64,000 nucleotides of DNA from Haematobia irritans (lineage: Eukaryota; Arthropoda; Insecta; Diptera; Muscidae), in the NCBI RefSeq assembly GCF_050003625.1, contig NC_134398.1, positions 102,105,498 through 102,169,497 on the forward strand. The letters are read 5' to 3'. The position numbers and the translations under genes are program-made. The notes beneath the pieces are model-generated. The model saw only the letters and a list, made by a program, of their open reading frames with translations, searched no databases and was not told where the DNA came from. Positions 60,344-64,000 of this stretch are shown piece by piece (positions within the stretch are counted from its first letter, which is position 1; each line of letters starts with the position of its first letter).

Positions 60344-61330
60344 TTTTTGATTTCAGCTTAAAACCATGCATTGACTAAACTACAAGTGTGGCTTAGCAAA
60401 CAGAGGAAAAGTATGCTTGTCAAATTAATTTGGGTAAAGCCCTATAACTGCAAGATGGTTGGATGTACAGCTGTTTCGGAATTACCACATTCCTCATCAG
60501 CATCCTCTACTTGCAGCAAAACTATCAATCAATTATCAGAATAAATTCGGGTAATTCACTCAACCCAAAGTGAACTACACTTCAACCTTCCGAAAAAAAG
60601 TTTGATAGTCGGCTACTGCCTAAACAAATTTGCAAGCATATCTCTTTTCCTTTGCCAAACTCAAATCATCGATTTGATTGTAGTTGTTGGTTTTTTTCCT
60701 TTAATCATTGTTGTTGTTTTTGATTTCAGCTTAAAACCATGCATTGACTAAACTACAAGTGTAGCTTAACCAACAGAGGAAAAGTATGCTTGTCAAATTT
60801 ATTTGTGCAAAGCCCTATAGACTCCAAGATGGTTGGATGTACAGCTGTTTCGGAATTACCACATTCCTCATCAGCATCATCTACTTGCAGCAAAACTGAG
60901 AAAAAACTAACAATAACAGAACAAAACGAATGAAGATAGAGGAAGCACGCTCAAAAACAAACCCAGCCAACTACATTCAAATCGATGATTTGAGTTTGGC
61001 AAAGGAAAAGAGATATGCTTGCAAATTTGTTTAGGTAGTAGCCGACTATCAAACCTTTTTTCGGAAAGTTCAAGTGTAGTTCACTTTGGGTTGAGTGAAT
61101 TACCCAAACTTATTCTGATAATTGGTTGATAGTTTTGCTGCAAGTAGAGGATGCTAATGTGGATTGTGGTAATTCCGAAACAGCTGTATATCCAACCATC
61201 TTGCAGTCTATAGGGCTTTGCCCAAATAAATTTGACAAGCATACTTTTCTTCTGTTGGTTAAGCTACACTTGTAGTTTAGTCAATGCATGGTTTTAAGCT
61301 GAAATCAAAAACAACAAAAGTGATTAAAGG
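60344..61330. repeat. Repeat Z cluster: direct and inverted copies
   Basis: Copy 1 at 60344-60690 and copy 2 (short) at 60715-60897 are direct: both carry AACCATGCATTGACTAAACT and TGGATGTACAGCTGTTTCGG. Copy 3 at 60953-61330 is the inverse of copy 1 over about 330 bp. Each has AATCGATGATTTGA-type ends. Non-coding; looks like a foldback-type element. Confidence 0.8.
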
Positions 61331-61560
61331 AAAAAAACCAACAATAACAGAACAAAACGAATTATTCACTTTTTTAAATGACTTACAGCCATATACAAAA
61401 AAGTTAAAGAAAAATACAAGCCTACTTTTACCATATAAATTCCATCGATAAACTGTCAAAAAATGGTTTTGCATAATTAACTCCATCTTGATTAAAAAGT
61501 TAATTGTATCAATTAATTTATTAATTGTAAAAATTCTCAACTTCAATCAACTTTTTAATT
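61331..61560. repeat. AT-rich repeat, partly ATTAATT-type
   Basis: CAACAATAACAGAACAAAAC repeats the sequence at about 60906; 61490-61560 has AAAAAGTTAATTGTATCAAT blocks of the AT-rich family. Confidence 0.5.
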
Positions 61561-61734
61561 CGTATTTAAAACCCTAGACACAAACCAATTGTAATAGATT
61601 AGGGTAAACAAATTTGGGATTTTTTCCGAAAAACTGATTTTTTGGAAAAATTACTGGGAATTTTAAGTTAAAATTTCGCAGGAACAATTCCAAGGATACA
61701 CCCTACATAACGGTTTATTTGTCTTGTCTATATT
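61561..61734. other. No feature seen
   Basis: Unassigned sequence before the minisatellite. Confidence 0.4.
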
Positions 61735-62770
61735 AACCACCGCAAGAGATATGTGGTGAGACATTTGGGAATGGGAGGAGACCCATATCTCTGGAACGGG
61801 ATATCCTGCCACGACTACCTAACCGGCCGTGTTTAGTCCTATGAAATACCTATCGAACAAGGTATAGCATATATCAAGATTTGATTTTTAAGACACCAAA
61901 TACGCTCTTTTAATTTCTGTATTTATTATCCTAAATTTCTGGAGAGGATCCGTGACCATATCTCAGGAACGAGGTTAGCCTCTGACTTAAAATTTATGAC
62001 AAATTAATGTGCTTGGAACACCCTTCAATCACGGGGTAAAAATTTGGTGATGCGATTTTGTGTAACTCCAAAATTGTTCCTTCAATATTGCTTATTTTAC
62101 CTATCAATTTTCGGAGGGGAGGAATGCGTCCTGCAGGTATGGGGCACATCCAGCCGATATAACTCCCACACAAATTCATACTCTTAGAGTCGCTCTTTCG
62201 ATCAAAAGAAACAGCGAATCACAAATTGATTTTTGGACTGCTCCACCTCCTCATCAATATGACCATTTTTTAAATCAAAAAATACAAAACTGAAGACAAG
62301 CAAAGCAGTAAAATTTCGCACAAGATAATTGGCCAGGAGCTGTGCTAATATCAACGGAACAGGATGCCCTGCAAACATGGCATCACAGCCATTCTAAAGC
62401 AACAAGAATTATCTATACGGATTAATGCCACCTTATCCCAGAATTGGGTTTAGTATACCCAGATACGTTCAAATACAGCCAATAATATGCTGGATTTCTG
62501 CCCGGGAGCAGTGGACATATCTCTGGAGCGAATTATCCTGCCAACATGAGATGACCACTGCTGTATAGTACCAGTAAGCCGCTTTCCGAAATGGTGTCAC
62601 TTTGTTCCAGAATTGATTTCGGTATACCCAAATACGCCTGTTCAAATGTGGCCAATTTCATACCGGATCCTGGCCGGGAGCAGTGGCCTTATCTCTGGAG
62701 CGAATAATCCTGTCAACATCAGATAATCACTACAGTATAGTACTGGAAAGCAGCTTTCCAGAATGGTGTC
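61735..62770. repeat. Diverged minisatellite of about 175-bp units
   Basis: GGGAGCAGTGG recurs at about 62503 and 62677, with ATCTCTGGAGCGAATTATCC and CAGAATTGATTTCGGTATAC or variants after it. Older, more eroded units go back to about 61770. The array continues at 63868 beyond an inserted LINE. Confidence 0.65.
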
Positions 62771-63730
62771 AGGTTAGGTTTGGTTAAAGTGGCAGCCCGA
62801 TTAAGATTCAGGCTCACTTAGACTATTCAGTCCATTGTGATACCACATTAACTAAAAGTACCTATTACATATGGGCACTTCTAGTTTTAACCGCTGAACC
62901 TTCTCGATTATTTTCTTCTGTTGAACCAACCAGATTGTTCCAAAAATATTAGCAGACTGCTTACGTTAATGTTTTCCAGGTCCGCCAGTAATCTGAAGCT
63001 ATATGCCCCTAAAATTTGCTTACGCCTTACACAAAATGCAGGACACTCACACAAGAAGTGTTTTATTGATTCCTTTTCCTCCGCATCATGACAGCTCATA
63101 CAATAGTCATTATACTTCGCACCAATGGTTTTTGGCAAAATCGCCTATCAGGCAGCGACCCGTTATAGCAGATATCAGGAGTGATATCCGGCGTCTCGAG
63201 AACACTAGCATATCTAGTGTGCGGTTTAAGTTTAAATGGGGGCATATTTGCTTGGTATCGTAACAACCCTTGCAATTCTCCCATCGAACATTTGCCATCA
63301 TAACAGCCTTCTCACGCAGTAAGAGCTTACAGGTAGCTAGGGACATACCAACAGATTCTACTTCCCCTGGAATATGTAAAGTAGTTCATAGCCTTGCTAG
63401 CTCATGTGCTTCGCAGTTCCCCGGTATGTTCCTATGGCCAGGCACCCATATTAGGTGAATATTGTGCTGCTCAGTCATCTCATTAAGAGATTTGCAGCAG
63501 TCGATGGCCGTTTTCGAGTTGAGGAACACAGAGTCCAAGGATTTTATTGCAGGTTGACTGTCTGAGTATATATTAATGCCCACATTTGTTGGAATATTAC
63601 TTCTCAGCCAATTCAACACTTCTCTTATTGCTAATATTTCAGCCTGAAAAACACTACAGTGATCAGGTAATCTTTAGAATATACTCCGAAACCCACTTGT
63701 CCATCGAATTTGGAGCCATCAGTGTAGAAA
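62771..63730 (-). pseudogene. LINE-6 copy: RNase H, Cys/His region and 3' tail
   Basis: Minus strand, 3' end at the left (GGTTAGGTTTGGTTAAAGTG). Cys/His cluster CMSCHDAEEKESIKHFLCEC (about 63045-63105), LIWVPGHRNIPGNCEAHELA (about 63400-63460), [14 protein letters not shown] (about 63545-63590), [10 protein letters not shown] (about 63700-63735). Frame breaks near 63130 and 63680. 5'-truncated in the RNase H start, where it runs into (TA)n. Confidence 0.8.

Positions 63731-64000
<270 letters not shown>

Overview
The window looks like a repeat-packed stretch of a brachyceran fly genome, probably a calyptrate (house-fly, stable-fly or blow-fly type). The evidence is high A+T content, several DINE-1/Helentron-like elements with the typical TATATAAAGTATATATATTC core and GTCTGTC microsatellite, Jockey-like and LOA/I-like LINEs, a BEL/Pao retrotransposon and many small elements flanked by TA. 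This rests on sequence character and recalled families; no search was run.

Only one host gene is convincing: a two-KH-domain MEX-3 family RNA-binding protein on the minus strand (8513-10249), as one uninterrupted ORF. Everything else with coding character is transposon-derived and mostly broken.

Layout. 1-8000: two near-identical DINE-like elements with internal 153-bp tandem repeats flank a cluster of AT-rich repeats, a LINE ORF1 relic and an inverted pair of elements carrying tRNA-like modules. 8000-11800: mex3 and its flanks, then a Jockey-like LINE 3' fragment. 12900-17330: another DINE-like element with a hAT-like insertion, tandemly duplicated as a 2187-bp unit. 17330-21320: about 4 kb of diverged repeats rich in GATGAA/TTCATC and GACGAA/TTCGTC. 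21740-27365: a dead Jockey-like LINE split by one tRNA-module element, two small TA-flanked elements and an 85-unit (TA)n. 27480-30780: an interlocked inverted repeat of order A-B-A'-B'. 30960-36750: elements nested at least four deep. 36750-59500: an array of at least five copies of one LOA/I-like LINE (ORF1, endonuclease, RT, RNase H, Cys/His tail) in both orientations, interrupted by a solo LTR, MITE-like elements and a 5-kb BEL/Pao element, and containing a 3.85-kb palindrome. 59500-64000: a tRNA-derived SINE sharing its 3' end with that LINE, a cluster of inverted repeats, a minisatellite and a last LINE fragment ending in (TA)n.

The elements relate as parasites of one another. The LINE and the SINE share a 3' tail ending in CCTAA repeats, so the LINE machinery probably moved the SINE. 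The small TIR elements have no transposase of their own here. The most unusual item is the element family with two divergent tRNA-like (A box, B box, T-run) modules.
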